Assembly: GCA_963751595.1 (NCBI GenBank)
Contig: CAVVVC010000007.1
Location: 186,001 to 250,000 of the forward strand
Direction of reading: 5' to 3'
DNA length: 64,000 bases
Origin: JAHEGP01 sp963751595
Lineage (GTDB): Bacteria > Pseudomonadota > Gammaproteobacteria > Pseudomonadales > JAHEGP01
Shown piece by piece: positions 6,128 through 15,781 of the stretch; positions within the stretch are counted from its first letter, which is position 1; every line of letters starts with the position of its first letter. The position numbers were made by a program, and so were the translations under genes. Below the pieces are notes generated by a model. The model was not told the DNA's origin. It worked only from the letters and a program-made list of their open reading frames with translations, and searched no databases.

Positions 6128-8401
6128 TCAGGGTAGCAGCGGGTGTACCTCGGCCACATCCGAGCTGCGCCCGGGTCCGTGACAGAGGGTGCATTGCTCC
6201 TGAACTGCGCCACTGTCGATCGCCGCCTGGCTGGTGGCAAAACTTGCGCCACCGGATGAGACCATGTGGGCTTTACTGCTGGCGCCGTCATGGCAACTGC
6301 TGCAGGCGGCGGCGATCGGAGTCACCACTGTATCGTCTCCGGGGTCGGTGTGATCGGCGCCGGTATCCACCGTGGTGCCAAGTACCGAGGGCGCCAGGGG
6401 TAGCTGGAAACCCTGCTCGGTGTGGCAGGCCAGGCAGTTGCCCAACTGCCCCGGGTAGTGCACAGCCTGCTCGTCGTAAACGTAAGTGGTGAAACCGCGA
6501 AAGCCAACGATTTGCAGGGCCTGTTCACGCATGGACGCCGCATGAATACCGTGAACCATGGTCTTGAAGTCCAGGGATTCCTCGTCCTTGCCATCGGTCG
6601 GCGGCTGGTCTGCAACGTCGCGAACCTCGCGATCGGTGTTGCGCGGGTTATGGCAACTGACACAGCTATCGATGTTGTCGTTGCGGTTATTGCCGTGGAA
6701 CACCAGGCTCTGGTGACAATTCAGGCAGCTATTCAGGAGTACCGACTGGCGCCGGGGTACCGCTACGCCGTCCACTTCATCGATGCTGTAGAAGCCGACG
6801 CTGTTGGTCAGCGGAATTTGCTCCGCGCTGCCGCTACCGTCCAGGTCAAGGGCGGGATGCCCTTCAACCACCGCAACTCCCGACCCGCTGGCAGCAATAT
6901 TGGGCGCCAGGGTGGCATCGGGTATGGCAATGGGCGATGTCACCCGATAGCTGCCGTCGCCATTGGCAACCCCATTGGCGAGGGCATCGATGCTAACGGT
7001 GCTTGCATCCTCTTCGCCGTTACCGGTGTTGGTATAGTCGCTGGTGGACCAGCCAAGGGTGATCGCGAGCCGACTGGCACCGTCACCCTGAATCCATGGG
7101 CTGTCGTTGAAAATATCGTAGTTGCTGTTGTCCCGGGGATCGAAGATCCTGAAATTCACCACCGGGAATTGGCCCGCGGCGGTGTTGTCGATCGCTAGCA
7201 CCTCGGCGGCGAAGGCTCCCCGCGCCTGTGCAGCGGCAATCCCGTGGCTTGAGGCGATGGTATCTGCCACGCCGCCGATGCCGTGGCAACTCATGCAATT
7301 GGAGTCGTCCTGCTGACCGCCGAAGTGCTGGCTGAAGTCGAGATCGTCGTGGCAACTGCCACAGGCCTCACGGCCCGCATGCTGGCTCCAGTTGTCGCCC
7401 TGGCTTGTAAGTTGCAGCGTATCGTTGCCCGGGTCGGTACCGGTGCCGGCGTGACAGTTGGCGCAGTTGCGGATGTCCTGAGGATATTTTACGTTGGAAT
7501 AGTCGTGTTTGGTGTCGCTGAAGCCCCAGATGGCGTACTCGCCGCCAGCCTGCACGCTGGGCAATTGCGCCCCCATATGAATCTTGTGAATCATCACTTT
7601 CATATCGACGCTGTTGCCGCTGTTGGCGTCGGTGGATCCGGGATTGTGGCAGGTGACGCAGTATTTGACTTCGGTGCGGCCGCCGCCGTGCAGGGCCAAC
7701 TGGTCGTGGCAGCGATTACAGTTGCTGGTGGCGGCGACATCGTAATGAAAAATCGGGTCGGTTGCGCCACTTGCAGGTACCCAGTCATAAATCGGGTTTG
7801 CCGGCTGTTTCGCATTGCTGAACTGCATGGCAACTCGATGGCTGCGTCGGGGCTCGTAGCCCAGATCGAGCCCTTCACTTGCGGCCTGGGCAGCGATGTC
7901 GGGAGCAATAGCCAAAACACTGGCGGCAAAGCGATAACGGTAGGTGCCGTCACCGTTGTTGGTAAACTCGCCGCTGCCCCCGCTCTCGGTGGTGGCCTGC
8001 AGCCTGGCCTGGTTGCCGGGGCCGACACCGGGTTGCTCAATACGGTTGATGTAGGATTGCCAACTGCCGGTCAGGTTGCCAATGGGGCTGGACTCCAGTT
8101 TGCTGATTATCAGCCGAATATCGCCGGGCTGCAGGTCGGTTATGGCGGTGCTATTCTGATCGGTCAGCTGAAAATCCACAATGGCCCTGCCGTCTTCGGG
8201 AATCGTGCTCGCGGTGATGAACGCAAAGAGTTCCTCGGCATCGCGATAGGCAATGGCGGGCCGATTGGGGTCGATCGTCCCCGGCCCTCCGCCGCCCGGC
8301 GGCGGGGGTGGCGCGTCATCGGAACTGCCGCCACCGCCGCCGCAGCCGAGCAGCAGGGCGATGCCGGCGCCAATTACTAGGGATTGCAGTCGCGCTCTCA
8401 T
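6128..8401 (-). CDS. OmcA/MtrC-family decaheme outer-membrane cytochrome c (lipoprotein), copy 2
   Basis: This 757-residue lipoprotein has the lipobox LLLGC at Cys20 followed by a Gly/Pro-rich linker. I count ten CXXCH haem sites in two groups of five: CNRCH, CVTCH, CANCH, CGSCH, CMSCH near 230-375, and CLNCH, CVSCH, CLACH, CSSCH, CTLCH near 570-745. Each group follows a beta-rich domain, which is the four-domain plan of Shewanella MtrC/OmcA. It would sit on the outer face of the outer membrane and pass electrons to extracellular acceptors. It is the last gene of the operon, 12 bases after its paralogue at 8414-10822, which shares long motifs such as SLDFKTMVHGIHAA. GGAGCC precedes the ATG. 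Confidence 0.93.
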   Translation of the reverse strand: MRARLQSLVIGAGIALLLGCGGGGGSSDDAPPPPPGGGGPGTIDPNRPAIAYRDAEELFAFITASTIPEDGRAIVDFQLTDQNSTAITDLQPGDIRLIISKLESSPIGNLTGSWQSYINRIEQPGVGPGNQARLQATTESGGSGEFTNNGDGTYRYRFAASVLAIAPDIAAQAASEGLDLGYEPRRSHRVAMQFSNAKQPANPIYDWVPASGATDPIFHYDVAATSNCNRCHDQLALHGGGRTEVKYCVTCHNPGSTDANSGNSVDMKVMIHKIHMGAQLPSVQAGGEYAIWGFSDTKHDYSNVKYPQDIRNCANCHAGTGTDPGNDTLQLTSQGDNWSQHAGREACGSCHDDLDFSQHFGGQQDDSNCMSCHGIGGVADTIASSHGIAAAQARGAFAAEVLAIDNTAAGQFPVVNFRIFDPRDNSNYDIFNDSPWIQGDGASRLAITLGWSTSDYTNTGNGEEDASTVSIDALANGVANGDGSYRVTSPIAIPDATLAPNIAASGSGVAVVEGHPALDLDGSGSAEQIPLTNSVGFYSIDEVDGVAVPRRQSVLLNSCLNCHQSLVFHGNNRNDNIDSCVSCHNPRNTDREVRDVADQPPTDGKDEESLDFKTMVHGIHAASMREQALQIVGFRGFTTYVYDEQAVHYPGQLGNCLACHTEQGFQLPLAPSVLGTTVDTGADHTDPGDDTVVTPIAAACSSCHDGASSKAHMVSSGGASFATSQAAIDSGAVQEQCTLCHGPGRSSDVAEVHPLLP

Positions 8402-8413
8402 GCCCTGGCTCCG

Positions 8414-10822
8414 TTAGCGATTGTGTACAGCGTCGACGCTGGCGCTGGCACTGCTGCGGTGACAGACATCACAGGTTTCGATGGCATCGATTGCCACGGC
8501 GTAGGGGGCCCCGAACAGCCCGCCCTCGCTCTGCATGTGCTGTAAGCTGGCCGCGCTGTCGTGACAACTGCTACAAACGGCAGCCGCCGGCGTGGTCAAC
8601 AGGTCATCCCGGGGGTCGGCGATGTTGGCGCCGGTGCCGACGCTGGTCGCCAGCACGCCCGGATCGAGGGGGAGTTGGTACCCGTCAGCGCCATGGCATG
8701 TCTGGCAATTGCTGAGCCGCCCCGGATACTGCACGTGTTCCTCATCGTAGACGTGGGTACTGAAGCCGCCAAAGCCGACGATTTGCAGCGGTGCCTCGCG
8801 GAAGGCAGCGGCATGGATGCCGTGGACCATGGTTTTAAAGTCGAGTGATTCCTCGGCTTTGCCGTCGGTGGGTGGCTGGCTGGCAATTTCCCGCACGCTG
8901 CGATCGGTATTGCGGGGATTGTGACAGGTTACGCAGCCCTCGAGATTGTCGGTACGGTTGCCGCCGTGGAGCGACAGGCTCTGGTGGCAGTCGAGGCAGC
9001 TATCCAGGGCGACGGATTCGCGCCGGGGGTCAGGCCGGGGGTCGGTGATGCTGAAATACTCGACCTCGTTGATCAGGGGAATCTGGACAACCTCTTCCCC
9101 GCCATCAGGATTGACGGCAGGGTGACCCTCGATGGTCACAGCGCCAGAGCCGTTGGCAGCGATATTGGGCGCCAGGCTGCCGTCGGGAATCGCTACCGGT
9201 GAGGTGACACTGAAGCTGCCGTCGCCGTTGGCGGTGGCGCTGGCCAGGGCATCGATGGAGACAGCGCTGGCCCCGAAACTGTTCTCCGGGGTGTCGCCCG
9301 CGTTGCTGGTGTTGGTATAGTCCATGGTCGACCAGCTTACGGTGACCGCAAGCCGGCTGGCACCCTGGCCCTGGGTCCATTCGGGGTCGTTGAGAATATC
9401 GTAGCTGGTGTTGTTATTGTTGGGGTTGACGATACTGAACCGGACAACCGGGCGCTCCCCGGGCTCGGTATTACTGATGCCGAGTATCCGCGCTTCAAAA
9501 TTGGTGCTCGCCTCGGCAATCAGGTTGCGGTGGGCTTCCTGGGGTCCCCGCGCTCTGCCGCCTTCAATATGGCAATTGATACAGGGCTGCTCGCCGCCGC
9601 CCCCATGGCGCAGCTTGTCGTCGTGACAGGATTCGCAGGCGGCCCGGCCCCCATAGGTAACCCATTTATGGCCATCCGGGGTCAGCGTCGCGGTGGGTGC
9701 CGGCAGGCCATTGATCTCGGCGTAGTCCACATCCTCCCGGCCGGCGTGACAACGGGTGCAGTTATTGATCACCCCGGGGTAAATAACGTGGGAATAGTCG
9801 TGTTCACTGTTGCGAAATCCCCAGATCTTATAGGGCGTACCGTCTTCCACGCTGGGAAGACTCGAGCCGCGGTGAATGCGATGGGCCATTACCGAGAAAT
9901 CCACCGAGTTTTCGCTGTTGGCATCCGTAGAGCCGGGGTTGTGGCAGGTGGCGCAATAATCCATTTCGGTGCGGCCGCCGCCGTGCAACGCCAGGTCCTC
10001 GTGACAGCTATTACAGGTTGTCGTGGCCACGATCTGGCGGCTGTCATAGTTCTGGTAGAAATTGCCATCGAGTGAGCTTGCAGCCTCGCCGATGGCGGAA
10101 TTCACCAGATCCTCGGGTACGAAATCGACGCAGGGATTGTTGGCGCTCGCCGCCAGGGAAAACTGCAGGCAGATTCGATGGGTCTCGGCCAGGGTGGAAG
10201 GGGAGCCCGGATCGGTGAGCAGGGTGTAAGACCAACTGCCGGTTTCGTTCATGACCAGGTCGCCGCCGCTCTCGGTCGTGGCCTGCTGGCGGGCAATTTT
10301 GCCGGTTGCCACCGGGTCCTGCACTTTGCGCGCTTCGTCAGCCACATCATCCGGGTCGGTGGCGCTGGTGAAGGTGGAGCACTGGTTGCTGCTGTCATTG
10401 ACATCGGACGCGCTGCGACAGACCGGATCCTCCTGGGTCGTGATCAGGGATGCCCAGTCACTGGTGGAAAAATCGCCGCCCTCGACCAGTTTGACAAAGC
10501 TGGCACGGAGCATGCTGCTGTCCAGGCCCGTCACCCGCTGCAGGCCATTGGCGACCAGGGTGAAAGTTACCGTCGGTGGGCTGGCGAAACTGATGCCCGT
10601 GACGGTTGCCTGCACGTTATCACTGCTGGTCAATAGCGCCGCATCGATGCTGTCCGAGGGCAGTATGGGCGGCGGCGGTGTCACCGGGCCGCCGGGTGGG
10701 GTAGGCCCGGGCTCGACGCCCGGGGCGCGGTCGCCACCACCTCCGCCGCCGCATCCGATAAGCGCAAGGCTAATCAGGCAGCCCGCCAGTGCAGTCTGAA
10801 GTGTGCTTGCCATGCTTGTCAT
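8414..10822 (-). CDS. OmcA/MtrC-family decaheme outer-membrane cytochrome c (lipoprotein), copy 1
   Basis: This 802-residue lipoprotein has the lipobox ALIGC at Cys24 followed by a Gly run and Pro-rich linker. It has ten CXXCH sites, five (CNSCH, CATCH, CTRCH, CESCH, CINCH) in the first haem domain and five (CLDCH, CVTCH, CQTCH, CSSCH, CDVCH) in the second, each preceded by a beta domain. It is about 45 residues longer than copy 2, mainly in the N-terminal beta domain. It likely forms the surface terminus of an MtrCAB-type conduit with the MtrB barrel encoded 45 bases upstream. Two OmcA/MtrC paralogues in tandem suggest different extracellular partners or acceptors, as with MtrC and OmcA of Shewanella. 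The ATG at 10822 is used; a second ATG three codons on is possible. Confidence 0.93.
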   Translation of the reverse strand: MTSMASTLQTALAGCLISLALIGCGGGGGGDRAPGVEPGPTPPGGPVTPPPPILPSDSIDAALLTSSDNVQATVTGISFASPPTVTFTLVANGLQRVTGLDSSMLRASFVKLVEGGDFSTSDWASLITTQEDPVCRSASDVNDSSNQCSTFTSATDPDDVADEARKVQDPVATGKIARQQATTESGGDLVMNETGSWSYTLLTDPGSPSTLAETHRICLQFSLAASANNPCVDFVPEDLVNSAIGEAASSLDGNFYQNYDSRQIVATTTCNSCHEDLALHGGGRTEMDYCATCHNPGSTDANSENSVDFSVMAHRIHRGSSLPSVEDGTPYKIWGFRNSEHDYSHVIYPGVINNCTRCHAGREDVDYAEINGLPAPTATLTPDGHKWVTYGGRAACESCHDDKLRHGGGGEQPCINCHIEGGRARGPQEAHRNLIAEASTNFEARILGISNTEPGERPVVRFSIVNPNNNNTSYDILNDPEWTQGQGASRLAVTVSWSTMDYTNTSNAGDTPENSFGASAVSIDALASATANGDGSFSVTSPVAIPDGSLAPNIAANGSGAVTIEGHPAVNPDGGEEVVQIPLINEVEYFSITDPRPDPRRESVALDSCLDCHQSLSLHGGNRTDNLEGCVTCHNPRNTDRSVREIASQPPTDGKAEESLDFKTMVHGIHAAAFREAPLQIVGFGGFSTHVYDEEHVQYPGRLSNCQTCHGADGYQLPLDPGVLATSVGTGANIADPRDDLLTTPAAAVCSSCHDSAASLQHMQSEGGLFGAPYAVAIDAIETCDVCHRSSASASVDAVHNR

Positions 10823-10867
10823 CCGTTTCGTACTCCCACCGCCGAAGCATTTGGTAGCGGCTGCTTG

Positions 10868-13180
10868 TCAGGGCAGTCGATAATTGACCGACAGCCCGAG
10901 GTAGTTGATGCCCTCATCGGGGCTTTGTTCGCCAAAGCTCAACACCTTGTTGATGGTGTCGGGTGCCACATCGTCGATAGCCCAATTGTCGCTCTGGTAG
11001 TAAAAGTACTGGTAGTGGAGGTTCAGCGTCAGGTTGTCGCGCATATGGTAGCGCCCGCTCAGCCGCAACTGGTGTTGCCGGGTTTCCCGATCAGGAACCG
11101 GTGTGGTGTCAAGGTCCGGTGCACCGTAGCTCTTGAAGGTGTTCTCGCCGTCGGTGTTGACGAAGCTGTAGTCCACCTCCAGGTCAAGCCTGGGCAAGGC
11201 CCGCCATTGCATGGCCAGGCCAAGTGCCTGCACGGTATCGTCGCTGTCGACGTCCCAGTTGCGCCCCGGATCGCTGGCCTGGGGAAGGGGTGGGTTCACC
11301 GCGAAGGCATTTTTCTCCACCCCGCCGCGAAAAGCGCGCCCCGACTGGGAGGCTGAAAAACGGTTGTAATTGAGGTAGGCATTGAAGCTGAGGTCTGCAT
11401 GGGCCTGGTAGTTGGCACTGAAAATATAGCTTTCGGTGCGCTCGTCGATCAGTCCCAGGGTGCTCTTGTCGAAGTCATCCTCGCGCCACAGCAGGTTGAA
11501 GGCCAGGTTCCAGCGACTGGAAAGAAGGTAGTTGAGGTCGATCTTGCCTCGCAGGCGCTCGCGATTGGATAAATGGTACTGGCTCAACAGCGGGTGGTTC
11601 GAAAAGCGCTGATTATCAGGCGTTTCGTTGATCAGTTCGGTGTCATAGCGCGAATAATAGGACTGGGCCCATTGGTAGGTATCCGCCGCCAGATCGGCAT
11701 AGAGTAATTCGATTCTCGCGGTGAGCGGTTGCCAGGTGTTGATGTTCAGCTGTCCCCGAATGCTGTTCTCTTCGGTTTTCTCAACCGCGGCATTGCGTCG
11801 GTCGACACGGTCAAAGGCATACTCGAGGCGCAGCTTGGTGCGCTTGGGCAGGCGGTACCCGCCTTCAAGAGCGAAGGTCTGCCTGCGGGTATCGTGGGGG
11901 GCATTATAGGCGGTATATTTGGGCGCCGGCTGATCGGCACCGTCACCACGTACATAGAGGTAGCCGTCCCGGGGGCTGTCGTTATCGCGATCGGCATAGC
12001 GATAGCGGGCTTCAAGGGTGAGGTTGCGGGTAGCGCGGGCATGCACGTTCAGCGCCAGCGTCGTGGTGGTCAGCTGGGCATCCAGGTCACCCCGCGGCAG
12101 GGGCTGGTCGACCCGCAGGGCCGGGTTTATGGTGTAATCGGCAAAGTCGTCGCGCTGTGCCGCCCGGGCATAGCTGCCGTCCAGCATCACCCGCAGGGTA
12201 GGGGAAACGATCCAGTTGCTGGTGAGTCGCAGGCGTTGGTAACGATTGTCTGGCGCCAGCGCCAGGGCGCCGCTGCCGTTGGGGTAATCCACCGCGGGGC
12301 CGTAGCCGGCGCTATAGGGATTTTGCCAGCTCAGCAGGTTTTCGTTGTTGGAGAAATCGCTGAGGTGATAGCTGGCCACCAGATTGAGGGCATGGCCCGC
12401 AAAGCTGAATGCCAGGTCAAAGTCGGTGGTGCGCTGGTCCACGGGCTGTGGCAACAGCACGGCAAGGGGGCCGGCGGCATCATTGTAGATTGCACCACCC
12501 AGGTCGGCGATGCCATCTTTCTGTTCGCTACTGAGCGCTGTTTGCAGACTCCAGCCGGCACCCAGCGCCGTGTCGAGTTGGAGGCCGTAGCGGTTGCGCT
12601 CCAGCTTGCGCTCGAAGCTACCCAGCGCGGGGTACAGGCGTCCCCAGTCCGAGGTATTGGCGCCGCCCTCCCAGTTCGACGGCAGCGTCAGGCTATCGCT
12701 TCCCACGCCGTAAAATGGTGTTCTCGCCGTGTCGTTTTTTACCTGTAATTGATTGTCAAAAAACACCGCCAGGCGGCGCTCCCCGGCGATTCCCCATTCG
12801 ACTTTTCCCTGCCGGGTTTCGAGGCCGAGGTCGCGCCCGTCAACCAGCCAGTATTGCGGGCTGTTGTCGCGCCACCCAAGCCAGTGGACATTACCGATAA
12901 AAACCGCGCCGCTCTGGTACAGTCCGTTGTACTGGCCGAACATGAAGTTGTCATCACTCACCCACCCAACGCCGGCTTCCAGGTAGCCGCTGTAATCGGT
13001 TTCCCAGCGACTCGCCAGGGGGCGGGTATCCGCGGTCAGTGCGCTGTAAGGGTCGGCCTGGGCACCAGCGGGGGCAACAGTCTGGCCCACCGCGGCGAGG
13101 GAGACGCAGCTTGCCACTAGCGCCGGCGTCAGGCGCAGTCCGATTAGGGCGACGGCGCCGGGATAGTGTAATCCTGTCAT
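10868..13180 (-). CDS. mtrB: MtrB/PioB family outer-membrane beta-barrel of the porin-cytochrome conduit
   Basis: This protein of about 770 residues has an N-terminal signal segment (ALVASCVSLAAVGQTVAPAG) cleaved near AQA. The remainder is amphipathic beta strands with many aromatic girdle residues and a C-terminal strand ending in GLSVNYRLP, as expected of a barrel protein. Its size, position and repeated barrel strands (for example LEVDYSFVNTD, LRLSGRYHMRDNLTLN) match the MtrB/PioB decaheme-associated family, a 26-28 strand barrel that sheathes MtrA. I choose ATG 13180 because GAGGGAGGG lies just upstream; the open frame upstream overlaps mtrA. The N-terminal CXXC of Shewanella MtrB is not visible here. 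Confidence 0.9.
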   Translation of the reverse strand: MTGLHYPGAVALIGLRLTPALVASCVSLAAVGQTVAPAGAQADPYSALTADTRPLASRWETDYSGYLEAGVGWVSDDNFMFGQYNGLYQSGAVFIGNVHWLGWRDNSPQYWLVDGRDLGLETRQGKVEWGIAGERRLAVFFDNQLQVKNDTARTPFYGVGSDSLTLPSNWEGGANTSDWGRLYPALGSFERKLERNRYGLQLDTALGAGWSLQTALSSEQKDGIADLGGAIYNDAAGPLAVLLPQPVDQRTTDFDLAFSFAGHALNLVASYHLSDFSNNENLLSWQNPYSAGYGPAVDYPNGSGALALAPDNRYQRLRLTSNWIVSPTLRVMLDGSYARAAQRDDFADYTINPALRVDQPLPRGDLDAQLTTTTLALNVHARATRNLTLEARYRYADRDNDSPRDGYLYVRGDGADQPAPKYTAYNAPHDTRRQTFALEGGYRLPKRTKLRLEYAFDRVDRRNAAVEKTEENSIRGQLNINTWQPLTARIELLYADLAADTYQWAQSYYSRYDTELINETPDNQRFSNHPLLSQYHLSNRERLRGKIDLNYLLSSRWNLAFNLLWREDDFDKSTLGLIDERTESYIFSANYQAHADLSFNAYLNYNRFSASQSGRAFRGGVEKNAFAVNPPLPQASDPGRNWDVDSDDTVQALGLAMQWRALPRLDLEVDYSFVNTDGENTFKSYGAPDLDTTPVPDRETRQHQLRLSGRYHMRDNLTLNLHYQYFYYQSDNWAIDDVAPDTINKVLSFGEQSPDEGINYLGLSVNYRLP

Positions 13181-13194
13181 CGCGCGCCCTCCCT

Positions 13195-14133
13195 CTAGCG
13201 GGCCAGAACCGCCCCGGAGGGGTGGTTGGAGCCGTGGACCTGGCTGTGGCAATTGAGGCAATTCTTGCCTAGCATGTTCTGGTTGGCATCACCGCTGGGC
13301 AGGTTGGCGCCGGAGTAGAGAATGCTGGGGTGAAAAGCCGCCGAGTGACATTGCTGGCACAGGAAAGGACCCTTCACGGTCAGCAAATTGTCGTTGACCG
13401 ACCCGTGGGGCTGGTGACAGAGACTGCAGTCCTCGGCCGCCGGTGCGTGTTCAAACAGGTAGGGGCCCCGCTTCTCCGCGTGACAGCTATAGCAATTATC
13501 ATTCAGGGTCGGCTGGTGCAGGGCAAAGGGAGTCGCCGAGCCGTGACTGTTGTGGCAATCGCTACAAGCGGTTCGCCCTTCCTTTATCGGATGACGCGAC
13601 GGCAGGTTGGCCTGGGTACGCTGCCGGGGATGGCACTGGTAGCAGACCCCCGCCTGGGTGGCATCATCGAGCAGTGGATCGCGCTGCACATGTACCTTGT
13701 GGCACTGGCTGCAACTGATGTCTTCGTCATGGTGCACGCTGCCGGCCCACAGCATTTGCGAGCCGCCCTGATGGCAGGCAAGACAGGTATCGTCCCGCTG
13801 CTTCGGGCTGGAGGGCCAGCGTGGACCGAAGCTCACCTGGGGTGCTTTGCTCAGAGGTGCGCGACTGTGGGCAACGCTCGCGCCATGGCAACTCACGCAG
13901 TTGTCATTGCCACCTTCTGCCATTCGGCCATGGACGGTATGCAAGATGGATTGCACCGGAACGTCGGCGCTGGGGGCATGGCAGCCCATGCAATCAGCGG
14001 CTTCGCTCGCGGGAGCCACGGCGGAATCGGCACCCGCCGCAGTTGCAAACAACAGCCAGGAAAGCAGGCAGAATAGCGCCCGATAGCGAATACTCCCCTC
14101 AGTGCTCTTGCCTGTCGTCCATGCTCCTGTCAT
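13195..14133 (-). CDS. mtrA: MtrA/DmsE family periplasmic decaheme cytochrome c
   Basis: This protein of about 312 residues has a signal peptide (LFCLLSWLLFATAAGADS) and ten CXXCH sites: CMGCH, CVSCH, CLACH, CSQCH, CYQCH, CSDCH, CYSCH, CSLCH, CQQCH and CLNCH. Spacing and length match the DmsE/MtrA/PioA family, which threads into the MtrB barrel and carries electrons across the outer membrane. Three in-frame ATG codons lie near the 5' end (14163, 14145, 14133). I use 14133 because GAAGG sits 6-7 bases before it. The stop is 14 bases before the mtrB start, so the two are tightly coupled. Confidence 0.93.
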   Translation of the reverse strand: MTGAWTTGKSTEGSIRYRALFCLLSWLLFATAAGADSAVAPASEAADCMGCHAPSADVPVQSILHTVHGRMAEGGNDNCVSCHGASVAHSRAPLSKAPQVSFGPRWPSSPKQRDDTCLACHQGGSQMLWAGSVHHDEDISCSQCHKVHVQRDPLLDDATQAGVCYQCHPRQRTQANLPSRHPIKEGRTACSDCHNSHGSATPFALHQPTLNDNCYSCHAEKRGPYLFEHAPAAEDCSLCHQPHGSVNDNLLTVKGPFLCQQCHSAAFHPSILYSGANLPSGDANQNMLGKNCLNCHSQVHGSNHPSGAVLAR

Positions 14134-14188
14134 TGCTACCTTCATTATTAGTGGTACGCCCATGCTGCCCGGTGGGGGGTGGCGGTAC

Positions 14189-15748
14189 TCAGGGTACGAC
14201 CGCGAAGTCAGAATCCTTGCTGGTGAGGCTGAATGTCAGTGGCAGCGATACCCAGTGGGCCGCCGCGGTCTGACCCGCGCCCTGGAGGGCAACTCCAAAG
14301 GTATACCGTCCCTGCCGGGTGAAGCCTTTCTGCCCGTCAATGCCCGCCAGTGGCCGACTGAAGGTGGCCGTCCAGCGACCATTCCTGAAGCTGGCGCTGC
14401 CTTGCAGACTGGATTTTTCGCTCCAGTTGATCCGGGCCAGGATACTGGCGCTGCGCGCGCTGGCGCCCTGCTCGAGGCTGAGTTGCCAGAGCTCGACGTA
14501 GTTGCCCTCGGCCATCAACTTATCGAGTTCGGCCTGGGGCAGAGTTTGCACCGGCCGGCCGATCTGGTATTGCCGATCCCTGGACGCTGCGAGGTATTTT
14601 TCCAGCCCCTGGCCACGATCGCGTTTCATCCCCGGCATATCCCTGTGGCAGGCGGCCCAGCAGGCCCCGCGACTGAACTCCCGGCTGCCGCTATCGCCCC
14701 ACATGATCGAAACCTGCTGGTCAGCTGCGGCCCCCCGCCAACTCAGGCTGATTAACAGGCGCTCCTGCTGGCGCTTGAAGCTGATGTCGACGTCCCGGGC
14801 GGCGATGGCGCCTTCAGCGGCCACCTGGGCTCCCATTTTGGCTTCCTCGCCCCGGTGGCAGGTCTCGCAGTCGAGCCCCTGGCGCAGAGGCTGTGACCCG
14901 GGGTGCTCGCTCATCAACCACTCCCGGTCGGCCTGGCCGGGTGCAAACAGTGTGATGGTCTTCCTGCTGACCGCCCGGGCTGGAAGAATCGGAGCGACAC
15001 CGCTGGCGGGTGCGTGGGCAATCCCGCTGTGGCAGTCGATGCAGGTTCGACCCCGCTGTGACATGGTCTTGTGATAGCTGGTGGCCTTGGCGCTGACTTT
15101 GGGATCTTTGGCCATGGCGACCAGGTTATGGCAACTGTTACAACCGGCGGAGCGGTTGCTCAACATCTGATGAATGGCACTGGGGTTGCCGTGGGGGTTA
15201 TGGCAACTGCTGCAGCCGGGATTGTCACCCACTTTCTCTGACAGGGCATGGATGCCTGTTTTCTGGGGTTTATGGCAAAGTACACAGGCCTCGATCTGGG
15301 TGCTCGCCTGCAGGGTTTTGTCGACCTCGGCGTGGGAATCGTGGCAGGTCGCGCAGCCAATATTCTGTTTCGCGTGGACCGAGGTTTGCCAGGATTTACT
15401 CACGCTGTCCTGGTGGCACTCCAGGCACTGGCTGTTTTGCTCCTCCATGCCGCTGTTCCAGCGCGGCCCGAAGCTCACCCCTGGAGAATTGATGGTGGGC
15501 GCGCTGGCGTGGGCGGCGCTCGGGCCGTGACAGGATTCACAGCCGCGCTCGGCCATCGGCGTCCCCTTTTGTTGGGCGTCCCCATGGCTTGTCGCCAGCA
15601 ATGGGTGTACCGGGGATTGGTCGCTGTAGTCGTGGCAGCCGATACACAGCTTCGATCCCCCGGTTGCATAGCCTCCGGGTTCAGCAGAAAGCAGGCCTGC
15701 ACCAAGGCAAGCGATCAGGAATACCAGGTAGCGAAGTCGTTGAGCCAT
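14189..15748 (-). CDS. Periplasmic multiheme cytochrome with C-terminal haem-binding domain (nine CXXCH plus one CX3CH)
   Basis: This 519-residue protein has a signal peptide (YLVFLIACLGAGLLSAEP). Residues about 30-310 hold nine CXXCH motifs (CIGCH, CESCH, CLECH, CATCH, CVLCH, CSSCH, CNSCH, CIDCH, CETCH), and the first eight resemble an MtrA-like decaheme. The C-terminal 190 residues are different. They are beta-rich and contain CWAACH, a CX3CH site, followed by RDMPGM. This resembles the haem-binding domain of ethylbenzene-dehydrogenase/cytochrome c-552 type proteins (PF09459), where the Met could be the axial ligand. It lies between the inner-membrane CymA-like protein and MtrA, so it probably shuttles electrons across the periplasm. 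It has no counterpart in the classic Shewanella mtr operon. Confidence 0.82.
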   Translation of the reverse strand: MAQRLRYLVFLIACLGAGLLSAEPGGYATGGSKLCIGCHDYSDQSPVHPLLATSHGDAQQKGTPMAERGCESCHGPSAAHASAPTINSPGVSFGPRWNSGMEEQNSQCLECHQDSVSKSWQTSVHAKQNIGCATCHDSHAEVDKTLQASTQIEACVLCHKPQKTGIHALSEKVGDNPGCSSCHNPHGNPSAIHQMLSNRSAGCNSCHNLVAMAKDPKVSAKATSYHKTMSQRGRTCIDCHSGIAHAPASGVAPILPARAVSRKTITLFAPGQADREWLMSEHPGSQPLRQGLDCETCHRGEEAKMGAQVAAEGAIAARDVDISFKRQQERLLISLSWRGAAADQQVSIMWGDSGSREFSRGACWAACHRDMPGMKRDRGQGLEKYLAASRDRQYQIGRPVQTLPQAELDKLMAEGNYVELWQLSLEQGASARSASILARINWSEKSSLQGSASFRNGRWTATFSRPLAGIDGQKGFTRQGRYTFGVALQGAGQTAAAHWVSLPLTFSLTSKDSDFAVVP

Positions 15749-15781
15749 GATTGCGATTCCTTCTAAGCCCGGCGTCTGCGG

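Noticed and set aside
5956..6291. N-terminal extension of yaeQ by 112 codons.
   Set aside because: The extra part is low-complexity, overlaps the decaheme gene and is absent from the family; ATG 5955 gives the normal length.
7283..8380. Long plus-strand open frames across the cytochrome operon (several of 150-365 codons).
   Set aside because: They lie antisense to genes with clear CXXCH motifs, lack ribosome sites and family signals, and arise from GC-rich codon use.
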